This document shows, piece by piece, positions 36,734 to 45,595 of a stretch of 64,000 bases of DNA. The stretch is from an uncultured Schlesneria sp. (GTDB lineage: Bacteria; Planctomycetota; Planctomycetia; Planctomycetales; Planctomycetaceae). Made by a program: the position numbers and the translations under genes. The notes under the pieces are model-generated. The model worked only from the letters and a program-made list of their open reading frames with translations. It was not told where the DNA came from and ran no database searches. Every line of letters starts with the position of its first letter. Position 1 is the stretch's first letter. The stretch lies in the NCBI GenBank assembly GCA_903871875.1, contig CAIQIR010000019.1:1-64000 (forward strand), in the 5' to 3' direction.

Positions 36734-37290
36734 GACGGCACCTCGGGTGTGATCTTCCGTTCGATGCATTCCATTAGCGTCCGGCGGATGCGGCTCAGCG
36801 ACTGATACACCGAATTTGCTGGTCGGCCAATTTGCTCGGCGAGATGTTTCCCACGATTGCCGGGGGCATAGCGCTGCTGAATTAACTCGCGATCTTTGGG
36901 CCGCAACTTTTGCAGGCAATCTGCGAGCGCTGTTCGCCGCGCTTCCAAGGATTCAGATCGCTCAAGAGCAGTTTCTGCGATGGCTTGCAGGAATTCATCA
37001 CTGAACAGAACTTTCTCACGCCGTTTTTGGGTTCGAAATTTCATTACTTCGAAATTGGCAATTTGACTGACCCAGGCCAGAAAGTTTGTTCCCGGTTGGA
37101 ACCGCGAAAACTTACTCCAGACGACCACGTTTGTTTCTTGCAGGATCTCTTCTGCTTCGACCGGATTGGGAACTTGCGACAAGATGTACAAGAACAGCCG
37201 CCGTTGATGGTGCGTGAACAACCGCACGAATTCGACGCTGGGCGAATTTCCCGACGGTTTTCCGGCAGAGTCGTCGATGTAGTGTTCCAT
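36730..37290 (-). CDS. ECF RNA polymerase sigma factor, planctomycete type
   Basis: About 186 residues from ATG 37290; the frame stays open upstream but that sequence is Arg/Trp-rich and unlike a sigma factor. Region 2 is seen in FVRLFTHHQRRLFLYILSQV, AEEILQETNVVVWSKFSRF and NFLAWVSQIANFEVMKFR. Region 4 is CLQKLRPKDRELIQQRYA with RPANSVYQSLSRIRRTL. It resembles the Rhodopirellula/Verrucomicrobium-type sigma-70 family. It lies 32 bases after the DUF1501 gene, and its TGA overlaps the ATG of the anti-sigma-like fusion, which points to a regulatory pair. Confidence 0.92.
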   Translation of the reverse strand: MEHYIDDSAGKPSGNSPSVEFVRLFTHHQRRLFLYILSQVPNPVEAEEILQETNVVVWSKFSRFQPGTNFLAWVSQIANFEVMKFRTQKRREKVLFSDEFLQAIAETALERSESLEARRTALADCLQKLRPKDRELIQQRYAPGNRGKHLAEQIGRPANSVYQSLSRIRRTLMECIERKITPEVPS

Positions 37291-37322
37291 CAAGGAAGTC
37301 CGAGGACAGAAAGCGAAGATGC

Positions 37323-38627
37323 TTAGCCGATCAGTTCCTGAATCGCGGTGCCACCATTTGCCAGCTTCATTGGTCGACCGTTTTTCGATTTGTGAACTGT
37401 GTCGAGAGGGATGCCCAATGCATGTGCGACTGTCGCCCAGACATCGCCAGGTTGATAAATCTTGCTGCTGACAACCGACAGCCCGTCTTTGTCCGTTTCG
37501 CCGATGGTCAAGCCTCCTTTCAGGCCACCGCCGCCCAACATGACAGACCAACTGTTCGCAAAATGGTCGCGACCCACATCTTGGTTGATTCGCGGAGTCC
37601 GCGCGAACTCACCCATCCAGACCAGTACAACATCGTTAAACATTCCTCGCTGCTTCAAGTCGGCGGTCAGTGCCGCGATACCGGCATCGAGTGCTGGCAG
37701 TCGTTGATTCTTCAGGGTGTCAAACACGTTGGCGTGCAAGTCCCAGCCACCAAAGTCCACTTCAACAAACGGCACCCCCGCTTCGACGAGACGTCGGGCC
37801 ATCAGCAGGCTGCGACCAAACTGACCGCCGCCACCCATTGCACCGCCTCGAGCCGGGTTGCCTGAATAGGCCTCGAGAACTTCTTTCTTTTCCTGGTCGA
37901 TCTTGAATGCTTCCATTTGCTTGGATTGCATCAGGTTGACTGCTTTTTTGTAGATATCCCGGTGGGCCGAGCCAAAGTCGCCACGATCCGATCGAATGAA
38001 ATTCTCTTCCACGGTGGCCAGCATCGACAGGCGTTGGTTCAGACGCTCTGAACTGACGTCGCCGAGTTCCGTATTGTTAATTCGGCCGCTCGCATCGACC
38101 AAAAACGGTGCGTGGGTCATGCCCAGATATCCCGGGCTGAGCCCTCCTCCACCGATGGAGATAAACGAAGGAATTTCAAGATTGTTCCGCTTTGACGCTA
38201 ATTCATAGCTGACAACGGATCCAAATGCGGGATGCACAACCGTCGGATTCGGGATGAAGGTGGTATGCATGTAGTATCGCCCACGGCCGTGATCAGCTTC
38301 GCGGGTGCTCATCGATCGAATCAGTGACAGGTTGTCCATGACCGCTGCCGTCTTCGGCATCTGATCGCTGATCTGCATACTTCCCCGAGTCTTGATGGGC
38401 TTGAATTCGCCGCCATTCTTAGACTCGGGTTTCAGATCCCAGATATCGATTGTCGGTGGACCACCGCTCATCCACATCAGAATACAGGCCTTCTGTTTTT
38501 TGTTCAGTTCGGCGGCGTGAGCCTTCACATGGGAAATAAAATTCATCGCGGGAATTGTCGCGGCACTGGCGGCCAAATGCGTCACGAAATGTCGCCGCGA
38601 CATACCGAATGGTGTGATGAGACTCAT
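37323..38627 (-). CDS. DUF1501 protein, Tat-exported
   Basis: About 434 residues. Two adjacent ATGs (38630, 38627) follow GAGGAG; the second has the better spacing. The Tat-like signal [20 protein letters not shown] is present. The body is the DUF1501 family, which has an alkaline-phosphatase/sulfatase-like fold: [19 protein letters not shown], the [20 protein letters not shown] segment, and [17 protein letters not shown] with [13 protein letters not shown]1501 genes normally sit next to PSCyt2-PSD1 genes, as here (33 bases downstream of one). The substrate and role are unknown. Confidence 0.92.
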   Translation of the reverse strand: MSLITPFGMSRRHFVTHLAASAATIPAMNFISHVKAHAAELNKKQKACILMWMSGGPPTIDIWDLKPESKNGGEFKPIKTRGSMQISDQMPKTAAVMDNLSLIRSMSTREADHGRGRYYMHTTFIPNPTVVHPAFGSVVSYELASKRNNLEIPSFISIGGGGLSPGYLGMTHAPFLVDASGRINNTELGDVSSERLNQRLSMLATVEENFIRSDRGDFGSAHRDIYKKAVNLMQSKQMEAFKIDQEKKEVLEAYSGNPARGGAMGGGGQFGRSLLMARRLVEAGVPFVEVDFGGWDLHANVFDTLKNQRLPALDAGIAALTADLKQRGMFNDVVLVWMGEFARTPRINQDVGRDHFANSWSVMLGGGGLKGGLTIGETDKDGLSVVSSKIYQPGDVWATVAHALGIPLDTVHKSKNGRPMKLANGGTAIQELIG

Positions 38628-38660
38628 CATCCGCTCCTCAGTGTTTCTGCTGCTCAGCCG

Positions 38661-40319
38661 TCAGTGGTTGAAAATGAACTCATTGCAATTGAGTAACGCC
38701 CAGAAAAGATCTTGAAAGACCGTTAAGGGGTCTGCATTTTCATTGAGAAATTTCTGGGTTGCCACCAGTTCTGGTTTGGTAGGCTGTCGGCCCAAGGCGG
38801 TCAGATACAGTCGTTGGATCTTCTGCACGTCGTTTCCTCGACCCGCCAGCAGGTCGTGTAGATGACTGCCCGGTTTGACGCTGACTGCGTCACGAACTAA
38901 CGCACCGTTCATCATCGTGAGGGCTTGTGGAATTGTGCCGTCAAATGACGTGGATTCACTGCCGTCGTCCGTACCGAAAGTTCGTACGAATTGCTCAAGC
39001 CATTCTTGTCGTTTGCTTTCCGATTTCTCCCAACCCGATCGGCCCGACTTGTGAGCGTTCGTGGCGACGATTAACGAGTCATACAATTGTTCGGCGGTCA
39101 GCGGTTTCACATAGACGTGTGTGAACAGCGCTGTCTCGCCAATCGCGGGGTTGTCTTGTGAATTCTTTTTCGCGCTACGGCTGGTCAAATTGTAGGGCTC
39201 GCTCAAGGCGATCCAGCGGATTAGTTGTTTGCCGTCATATCCACTTTTCACGAATTCATCGGACAATCGATCAAATAGCGCGGGATGCGTCACTGGCACA
39301 TGCGTGCTGATATCGTCGATCGGATTGGTAAATCCGAATCCAAAGAAATGAGCCCAGGTTCGATTGACGTATGCGACAGCGATCATTGGCCGGTCGCCCA
39401 ACGTCATCAAACGTGCCAATTCCTGACGGCGATTGGTCGAGCTGTCCGGTTCAACTTGAGTGCCGAGGTAATTGGGATAGGCCACCTTCATCAAGCCATT
39501 TCGCTTTTCAAAGTAAACCGGACCCGAGAATTCGCGTTGAACAATCTCGGAATAGTCATCAACCATGCGCCCTGCTTTCGTGTCAAATCTGCGATGGTCG
39601 ACCTTTCCGGTCTGGCGAAAGAAGCTATTGAATTGCCAAAACTGATCTTGTTTCCAGTCGTTATAAGGATGATCGTGGCATTGGGTGCATTGAACTTGCA
39701 TCCCCATAAACAACCGCGTCGTTTTGGCGGTAACTTGCACGCCGTCATCCTGATCCTGCATTTGAGCCAGAAGGTAATTGGTGGCACCATTCTCTTCGTA
39801 GTGGCCTTCGGCTGTCACCAGATCAAACACGATCTCATTCCAGGGACGGTTCTTTCCGAATGCTTCTCGAAAGAATTTTTGCATCCCTTCACGGCTCACT
39901 CGGCGAGGTGTCTGCTGGCCGATGCAGAGATTGGTCCAAATCGTTGTCCAGTTGCGGGTATAACCGGGGTCGTCGATCAACCGTTCGACCAGCTTTTTTC
40001 GTTTGGACTTGTCTTTATCGGCGAGAAATTTCTCGACGTCCTCAAGCGAAGGAATATGGCCGACAACATCCAAGTAGACGCGTCGCATCCATTCGGCGTC
40101 GTCAGCGACGGCAGAAGGCTCAACCTCGTTGTCCTTCCATGTCTGGCGAATCTGTGTATTGATTTCTTCAATGATCGCATCGGCTGGGCTGGGGCGAGAA
40201 TTCTCTCCTGTCGCGCGAGCGAACGTTGACCATACGAATCCGTCAAGCAATAGCATCAGAGTGATTGCCGCCAAGCGAATCCCGAAGGCGAGACTCGTTC
40301 GTTTCAGACTCCGCGACAT
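38661..40319 (-). CDS. PSCyt2-PSD1 (DUF1549-DUF1553) secreted protein
   Basis: 552 residues. A signal peptide (FGIRLAAITLMLLLDGFVWS) precedes PSCyt2 with DDAEWMRRVYLDVVGHIPSL, and a CxxCH motif (CTQCH, residues 211-215) in VQCTQCHDHPYNDWKQDQFW that could bind haem c. PSD1 follows with NRTWAHFFGFGFTNPIDDIS and ends in LLNCNEFIFNH. It has no N-terminal PSCyt1 cytochrome domain. ATG 40319 follows GAGGAG. It is the first gene of the DUF1501/ECF/anti-sigma operon and a paralogue of the last gene. Its biochemical role is unknown. Confidence 0.92.
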   Translation of the reverse strand: MSRSLKRTSLAFGIRLAAITLMLLLDGFVWSTFARATGENSRPSPADAIIEEINTQIRQTWKDNEVEPSAVADDAEWMRRVYLDVVGHIPSLEDVEKFLADKDKSKRKKLVERLIDDPGYTRNWTTIWTNLCIGQQTPRRVSREGMQKFFREAFGKNRPWNEIVFDLVTAEGHYEENGATNYLLAQMQDQDDGVQVTAKTTRLFMGMQVQCTQCHDHPYNDWKQDQFWQFNSFFRQTGKVDHRRFDTKAGRMVDDYSEIVQREFSGPVYFEKRNGLMKVAYPNYLGTQVEPDSSTNRRQELARLMTLGDRPMIAVAYVNRTWAHFFGFGFTNPIDDISTHVPVTHPALFDRLSDEFVKSGYDGKQLIRWIALSEPYNLTSRSAKKNSQDNPAIGETALFTHVYVKPLTAEQLYDSLIVATNAHKSGRSGWEKSESKRQEWLEQFVRTFGTDDGSESTSFDGTIPQALTMMNGALVRDAVSVKPGSHLHDLLAGRGNDVQKIQRLYLTALGRQPTKPELVATQKFLNENADPLTVFQDLFWALLNCNEFIFNH

Positions 40320-40657
40320 GGCCTAAACTCCTCAGTGCCGTCCAGTCAAAACACGCCAGTCAGGGGAGGGCTCACGTTTCGGCGCATCTTTCCATAGAAT
40401 AACAGCGGATTACTCGAAAACGTTCGTTTAAATAACGAAGAAAGTCGAGCAGACAACACGGCAATGCGTCGCAACCGTTGATTTGATCAAGGATTATGGC
40501 CAATCTTGTGCTGACTCGCGAGCCGGAACGGACTTTCCAAATTGAAGGAGACCAAAAATCTGCACGATTCGTAATCGCGAGGTCTAGGAAAGAGTAAATG
40601 TGAGAACGATGCTGGCGACTCGGTCCCTGCAGGTGCATCTAAGCCGAGTGAACACCA
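40320..40657. other. 338-bp gap upstream of the PSCyt2 operon, no gene seen
   Basis: The operon promoter should lie here on the minus strand; the A/T-rich part is around 40395-40440. No clear -35/-10 or ECF-type GGAAC element was found. A minus-strand frame of about 88 codons has no recognisable feature. Confidence 0.5.
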
Positions 40658-41989
40658 TCATTCACTGACGTAGATGGGATTCGAGAGGATCCAAATTCGA
40701 TCTTCGCCGACAATGTTCAGCCAGAGTTCAATCCGATAGTTGCCGGGCTCTTTGACTACGGATTCGAAGTTGAATCCATCGGATTCCTGGAGAAGTTTTC
40801 CATTGTGAATCAATTTCCAATGCGAAGAAAGCGGGGCTTGCCCCTTCAATTTCAGGTCCGCGGCAATTTTCGGACTACTACCCATTTCATATCGTTGACC
40901 GCTGGCGTACGCGGCAAAATCGAAACCGGTCGCGTCGGCAATCCAGTCGAATGCCACAAAGGCTCGGCCGTTATTCAGTGCCTGCCAGACAGCTGGCTGC
41001 GACAATTCGGTTAATAACAGGTGCGTGCCGACGTGACGCAGGCTGAATTCATAGGGATCCAGACGCATCTCGAATAGGACCGTTCCAGGTTTTGCATCGT
41101 CAGGGATCGGTTTGATCGCGGCGAACACGGTGGCCTCCAGCGTGAGCACTTCTTCGCCGAGGCCATCTTCGATTTTGACTTTCCCTTCCTCGGCTAACCG
41201 AACCGTCAGGCCGATGTTTTGGTGCGAATCGTTGGCAGAAACACCCGTATGCGGTGCTTGGGCGCATAGCACATCCCAGCGCTGGAGATAATCCGCGGGA
41301 TAATCATTCAATGCCGAGAACACCTCTTGCGGATATTGACGAATCAAGTCGGCGGTTTTCATCAGCCATAGCGGATTTTTCATCGAGGAAATCAGCCGCT
41401 TTTCATTTTTGAAATCAGCGTGCGTGTTGTAGATTTCGACACCGGTGATGCCGTGAATGTCCCAGTCCATTCGCTCTTCCAGGTGAGACAAGAACGTCAA
41501 TCCGTCACGTCCACGGACGAAATCGGATAAATCTTGCGGTCTCGCCGATTCGACTTCTTTGATGCTCTGCCGAGGATAGACCAGCATTCCGTTGGTTTCA
41601 GCGCCTGGTATCAGCAAGACTTCGTCACGGGTTCCTTTGTGCCCGTCGACAAATACGTCGTAGTGACTTGCCGGGTGCTCTGTGAACATGAGCACAGATG
41701 TACCGGCTGCTCTTGCCGCTGCGACGATCTCTTCGATTTTTCCACGACTGTCGTGAGAGAATGCCGAATGGACATGCAGGTTGGCGCGATATTCGTGGAG
41801 AGCTCCCTCGCGTGGAACATTTCGACGTTCGGCTGCTAATTTGAGAATGGTTTGATGAACCGCTTGCAATCGCTCAGCCGTCATCCGATCGATGGCATCA
41901 ATGGCTGATGCCGTCCCACCAATTGTGAAATAGAATGCGACAATCAGTGTTCGGATAATGAGTCGCGTGAAATCGAGTCCTCGCATCAT
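40658..41989 (-). CDS. PHP/CehA-type metal-dependent hydrolase
   Basis: About 443 residues; ATG 41989 (or the adjacent 41986) opens a signal peptide, LIIRTLIVAFYFTIGGTASA, while the longer frame upstream runs into the neighbouring gene. PHP-fold metal ligands are seen in ANLHVHSAFSHDS, LMFTEHPASHYD, LIPGAETNG, LSHLEE and ANDSHQN. The pattern is that of CehA/McbA-like and related PHP phosphoesterases. The substrate is unknown. A C-terminal beta-rich region (about 320-440) follows. It lies 64 bases downstream of the GH10-like gene and is probably cotranscribed. Confidence 0.82.
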   Translation of the reverse strand: MMRGLDFTRLIIRTLIVAFYFTIGGTASAIDAIDRMTAERLQAVHQTILKLAAERRNVPREGALHEYRANLHVHSAFSHDSRGKIEEIVAAARAAGTSVLMFTEHPASHYDVFVDGHKGTRDEVLLIPGAETNGMLVYPRQSIKEVESARPQDLSDFVRGRDGLTFLSHLEERMDWDIHGITGVEIYNTHADFKNEKRLISSMKNPLWLMKTADLIRQYPQEVFSALNDYPADYLQRWDVLCAQAPHTGVSANDSHQNIGLTVRLAEEGKVKIEDGLGEEVLTLEATVFAAIKPIPDDAKPGTVLFEMRLDPYEFSLRHVGTHLLLTELSQPAVWQALNNGRAFVAFDWIADATGFDFAAYASGQRYEMGSSPKIAADLKLKGQAPLSSHWKLIHNGKLLQESDGFNFESVVKEPGNYRIELWLNIVGEDRIWILSNPIYVSE

Positions 41990-42053
41990 TTGCAATCGTT
42001 GAAAAGGGATGACTGGGCGCCTCAAGTTCGTTGTGATCTGTTCAGAGATTGCT

Positions 42054-43553
42054 TCAGAGAGACTTGCCTCGGTGGCCCATCCGCTGGGCGATGATTCGAT
42101 TGATGACCGCTTTGGGAGAATTGTCGACACGCAACAGCCCCGCGTGAGGAAATTCGTGCCGTGCCCCATCAAGGAAATGAGGCAAGAAGACGCCCGCCAC
42201 GCGAGGTTTGGCGACGAGCAGTTCCAGCATCAAATCAATCCAGTTGGCCTGTCGCTCTTCGTCAGACGGCCCCGACCAGACGCGTGGATTGACTTTGATT
42301 TCGGGCGATGCCAAGGGGTCTTCTGCGATCGAGGACGGGCAAACCAGCGTGACGAACAGTGGAATGTCGAGGATTGTCCAGGCGTCGATCAATCGTGAAC
42401 AATCCAACAGATCGCGATGGGCCGATCCGTACGTACGAAAGCCCATGGCCACTTCCAAGTTGACACCCGACAATCCGACGCCCGAGCGAACGAGTGCGTC
42501 CACGACTTGCAAGGGTGACAGTCGGTGTTGACCACGCGATTGGTAATCACCCCACGGCTGGTCGATGCGAATGATGAGTTGTGCTTCTTCATCGACTTGC
42601 TGGGCAACATCAAGCACTCGAGCTGTCAGGGTCAGACGACTTTCCTCGCTCAACGAAAGGGCACCGCCTGTATTTGTTCGAGCGCAGATTTCCCAGACAC
42701 GAATGCGGCCGAGATATCGGGAAATCGCGGTTTCGACAAAATCGCACACAAAGCTTTGCAGATTGAGGATGTCATGTTCCCAGCGGGCCAGCCACGCGGG
42801 CAAACTGTTTAAGCCAAGGTCGAGCAACGGACCACCACGCACCATGACTTTTTGTGATTCACACCATTCCAGCTGCTTGTCGGTCGTCTCCCAGTTATAT
42901 TCCCCTTCGACAGCCTCGATGACCTTCCAGGGAACGGACACCGTCGAGGAATTAAACAGCTGTCCGTAGAGTTCATTGGTCTCGGGCGGAGGCAAAACCT
43001 CTTGAACATCGCACCCGATTGAAAGTGGCAAAGAACCAAATCGCTGCAGCCGACCGGCCAATGATTGAGCGGCATACGATCGAGTTAAGATATGGGCGGC
43101 TTCGCAAGCGTTTCGAATCGCGACGTTCGCCAATTGGCTGGCTTCATCCGGTCGATGTTGCGAGGATGCAGCTTGAGAAAACGATCTGTGCGCGGCTCGA
43201 TTTGGCTCCGCGAATTCGGTGGGAATCCTCAGTCCTGCAAGTTCCCATTGGGCGGCCTGATTGCGAACCTGAACAATCTTGCCGCGTGCCAACTCAACGG
43301 CCAGCAGGTACGGTTGATCGCGTTCGGGCAGCGAGGCAGTCGGGATGATCAGGCGGCCAAAGCCTTCGACCGGCCAGACAACATGAAATTTCGCACTTTC
43401 TGAGGACGTTCTGCGACAACCGATGATGTTATCGAAAATCTCAATTCGCGTCGGAAAGACTCGTCCGTCCGCGCCAGTCAAGTATCCGGCGTGAACCTCA
43501 GGCCAGTCGCTCAGCAACGTGGCGGGGTAGACGGCAAAGCGAATCAACCCCAT
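42054..43553 (-). CDS. GH10-like (endo-xylanase-type) protein
   Basis: About 499 residues from ATG 43553, which follows GGAG; a TTG at 43574 is the alternative. There is no signal peptide. Residues about 1-190 form an unassigned N-terminal domain. From about 200 the sequence resembles the GH10 barrel: STVSVPWKVIEAVEGEYNWE, TDKQLEWCESQKVMVRGGPL, then RIRVWEICARTN where GH10 has the acid/base Glu (VWEI), and SGVNLEVAMG near the position of the nucleophile strand. Sugar specificity is unknown and activity is unproven. It could be an intracellular glycan hydrolase or a binding-only relative. Confidence 0.75.
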   Translation of the reverse strand: MGLIRFAVYPATLLSDWPEVHAGYLTGADGRVFPTRIEIFDNIIGCRRTSSESAKFHVVWPVEGFGRLIIPTASLPERDQPYLLAVELARGKIVQVRNQAAQWELAGLRIPTEFAEPNRAAHRSFSQAASSQHRPDEASQLANVAIRNACEAAHILTRSYAAQSLAGRLQRFGSLPLSIGCDVQEVLPPPETNELYGQLFNSSTVSVPWKVIEAVEGEYNWETTDKQLEWCESQKVMVRGGPLLDLGLNSLPAWLARWEHDILNLQSFVCDFVETAISRYLGRIRVWEICARTNTGGALSLSEESRLTLTARVLDVAQQVDEEAQLIIRIDQPWGDYQSRGQHRLSPLQVVDALVRSGVGLSGVNLEVAMGFRTYGSAHRDLLDCSRLIDAWTILDIPLFVTLVCPSSIAEDPLASPEIKVNPRVWSGPSDEERQANWIDLMLELLVAKPRVAGVFLPHFLDGARHEFPHAGLLRVDNSPKAVINRIIAQRMGHRGKSL

Positions 43554-43783
43554 CGCAGCTCCGACGTGCTTCAAAAAGAGTGGAATCTGTATCGCGGGCT
43601 ACCGTGTGGCTTCCTATCCGCCGACAGCCACGCAAGGACCGAAAAAGGGAATTCTGTGAGAGAGAATCGACGTAGGTTGTCCAACCTGAACGTCTGTCGC
43701 CAGTGTAGTCCTGCCGGGCAGGTTGTTCAAGAAGCCCGCCTTCTGATAGTCTCGCGTCAGTTTATTGAGAAAGACAAGCCAAT

Positions 43784-44683
43784 ATGCCTTCACGATCAAA
43801 AACGTCTCTGTTGCAGAGCCAGATTCCAGGTCGAACTCCGTTCCGTGGGAAGGTTCGCGACGTCTACGATTTTGGGGATCGGCTGCTCTTTGTGGCGACC
43901 GATCGAATTAGCGCCTTTGATTGGATCCTTCCCACCGGGATTCCCGATAAGGGACGGATTCTGACCCAACTCAGCCGATTCTGGTTCGATATGCTCCAGG
44001 TGCCCCATCACTTGGTAAGTATGGACCCCCGTGAACTGCCGCTGCCTGCGGGAACCGCTGTGGACGAGTTGGATGGCCGCAGCATGGTTGTGCGGAAGAC
44101 GCGTGTTTTTCCGATCGAATGCGTCGTTCGCGGTTATCTTTCGGGGTCAGGCTGGAAGGAATACAAAACAGGCCAAACCGTGTGCGGTCTGAATCTGCCT
44201 GCGGGATTGGTCGAAAGTCAGCAGTTGCCTGAGCCGATTTTCACGCCCGCAACGAAGGCCGAAAGCGGACATGATGAAAACATCTCTTTCGAACAAACGG
44301 TCGCCACTATCGGTGCCAAAAATGCCGAACAATTGCGGCAATTCAGCCTGTCAGTGTACGGCAAGGCCGCTGAATTCGCCCGGACCCGTGGGATTATCAT
44401 TGCGGATACGAAATTCGAGTTCGGGATTGTGGACGATCAAATCATCTTGATTGACGAGGTCTTAACTCCTGACAGTTCACGATTCTGGCCTGCCGACCGA
44501 TATCAGGCAGGTGGGCCGCAACCAAGTTTTGACAAACAGTTTGTCAGAGACTGGTTGGAAACGGCCCATTGGGACAAAAATAGTCCGCCCCCAGCGCTTC
44601 CCGAAAGCATTGTCGATCAGACGCGAGACAAATACGTCGATGCTTACGAACGTCTCACGGGAACCACGTTTGCCTGGAAATAA
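43784..44683 (+). CDS. purC: SAICAR synthetase PurC
   Basis: 299 residues, the long single-chain form. It joins CAIR and aspartate with ATP in purine synthesis. Motifs seen are [54 protein letters not shown], and [19 protein letters not shown] near the C-terminus. The start has only a weak ribosome binding site. A membrane-protein gene follows after six bases on the same strand. No other pur gene is in the window. Confidence 0.95.
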   Translation: MPSRSKTSLLQSQIPGRTPFRGKVRDVYDFGDRLLFVATDRISAFDWILPTGIPDKGRILTQLSRFWFDMLQVPHHLVSMDPRELPLPAGTAVDELDGRSMVVRKTRVFPIECVVRGYLSGSGWKEYKTGQTVCGLNLPAGLVESQQLPEPIFTPATKAESGHDENISFEQTVATIGAKNAEQLRQFSLSVYGKAAEFARTRGIIIADTKFEFGIVDDQIILIDEVLTPDSSRFWPADRYQAGGPQPSFDKQFVRDWLETAHWDKNSPPPALPESIVDQTRDKYVDAYERLTGTTFAWK

Positions 44684-44689
44684 ATTTCG

Positions 44690-45166
44690 ATGAAGCGTTT
44701 GTCCTGGTTTTTGGGATCGTTGCCTTGGGGTTCACGGCTTCAAATCTTGGCCGTCGCGCTGATTCTGATGTGGTACGCCTGGTTTGATTTCGAACGAGGG
44801 AATTCGGGTGTCACAATTGGCATTATTGCCGTCACTTGGCTAATCGGGTGGCTGCTTAAACCAATCATGACTGCGAATCCGCGATTAACGTACAAAATCT
44901 GGAGTACATTCGGGGTCGCTTTTCTACTGACGTTTGTGTTGGCGCGGGCGCAATGGTGGTGGCATACGATGTTGGCCCACTATGCACGCGAGTTCGTGAT
45001 GTGGCTCGATCTCAGTTGCGGCTATTGGTTCATCTCTGAACTGCGACTGCAACCGGAACGACAGCGAGAAATGGCAATTTGGCGAGATGACGGTTCGAAT
45101 AACCACTCTAACCAAGATCGCATGGATCTTGAAAACGACGATTCGAAAGAAGCACGCCCATTTTGA
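44690..45166 (+). CDS. Small membrane protein downstream of purC
   Basis: 158 residues with about three hydrophobic helices (LQILAVALILMWYAWFDF, GVTIGIIAVTWLIGWLLKPI, FGVAFLLTFVLARAQWW) and a polar acidic C-terminal tail of about 45 residues. It begins six bases after the purC stop, so it is cotranscribed. Trp is frequent. No family is recognised. The stop lies three bases from the convergent gene at 45170. Confidence 0.72.
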   Translation: MKRLSWFLGSLPWGSRLQILAVALILMWYAWFDFERGNSGVTIGIIAVTWLIGWLLKPIMTANPRLTYKIWSTFGVAFLLTFVLARAQWWWHTMLAHYAREFVMWLDLSCGYWFISELRLQPERQREMAIWRDDGSNNHSNQDRMDLENDDSKEARPF

Positions 45167-45169
45167 CGA

Positions 45170-45595
45170 TCAAGCGTCATAAAGACATCCGGCGCAGCTC
45201 ATTCTGTCCGACATGACTTCTCGCAACTCTTCCCGGATTTCGTTTGCCAGGTTGGAATGGCCTGCTCGATGAGCGACCCTGTCACGCAATCGGCGTAATT
45301 TCTCGATTAAATTGCCCGTTTCGAGGCAACTGGGACGATAGCGATCGTCGCCCGATTGGATTGGCAGAAAGACCGAAGGGCGAGCGATTGGACGACCGAC
45401 CAGAATCATATCGAGGATGGCCAGTAACCAACGTGATGTTTGCGGCCCGGCAGGCTCTTCGAGGATTTGTCTCAAATCGCCGAGCAGCAGGTACTCCAGT
45501 TCGCGATTTTCACCGGTCGTGGGTTGGTAATGTGGGGCGGCGGCAATCATCTGTTTCCTCACATCTGTCCGCGTAACGCGGCTCGCTCCGTCCAT
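45170..45595 (-). CDS. Conserved-looking hypothetical protein
   Basis: About 141 residues from ATG 45595. ATG 45550, preceded by GTGAGGA, is an equally good start and would remove 15 residues; a GTG at 45604 would add three. It is soluble and largely helical: NRELEYLLLGDLRQILEEPA, ETGNLIEKLRRLRDRVAH and EIREELREVMSDRM are amphipathic, with two Cys near the end (CAGC). No family is recognised. The composition and helix periodicity support a real gene. Confidence 0.6.
   Translation of the reverse strand: MDGASRVTRTDVRKQMIAAAPHYQPTTGENRELEYLLLGDLRQILEEPAGPQTSRWLLAILDMILVGRPIARPSVFLPIQSGDDRYRPSCLETGNLIEKLRRLRDRVAHRAGHSNLANEIREELREVMSDRMSCAGCLYDA

Noticed and set aside
39285-40229. Long plus-strand frame of 314 codons
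   Set aside because: It is antisense to the PSCyt2-PSD1 gene at 38661-40319, whose motifs are certain.
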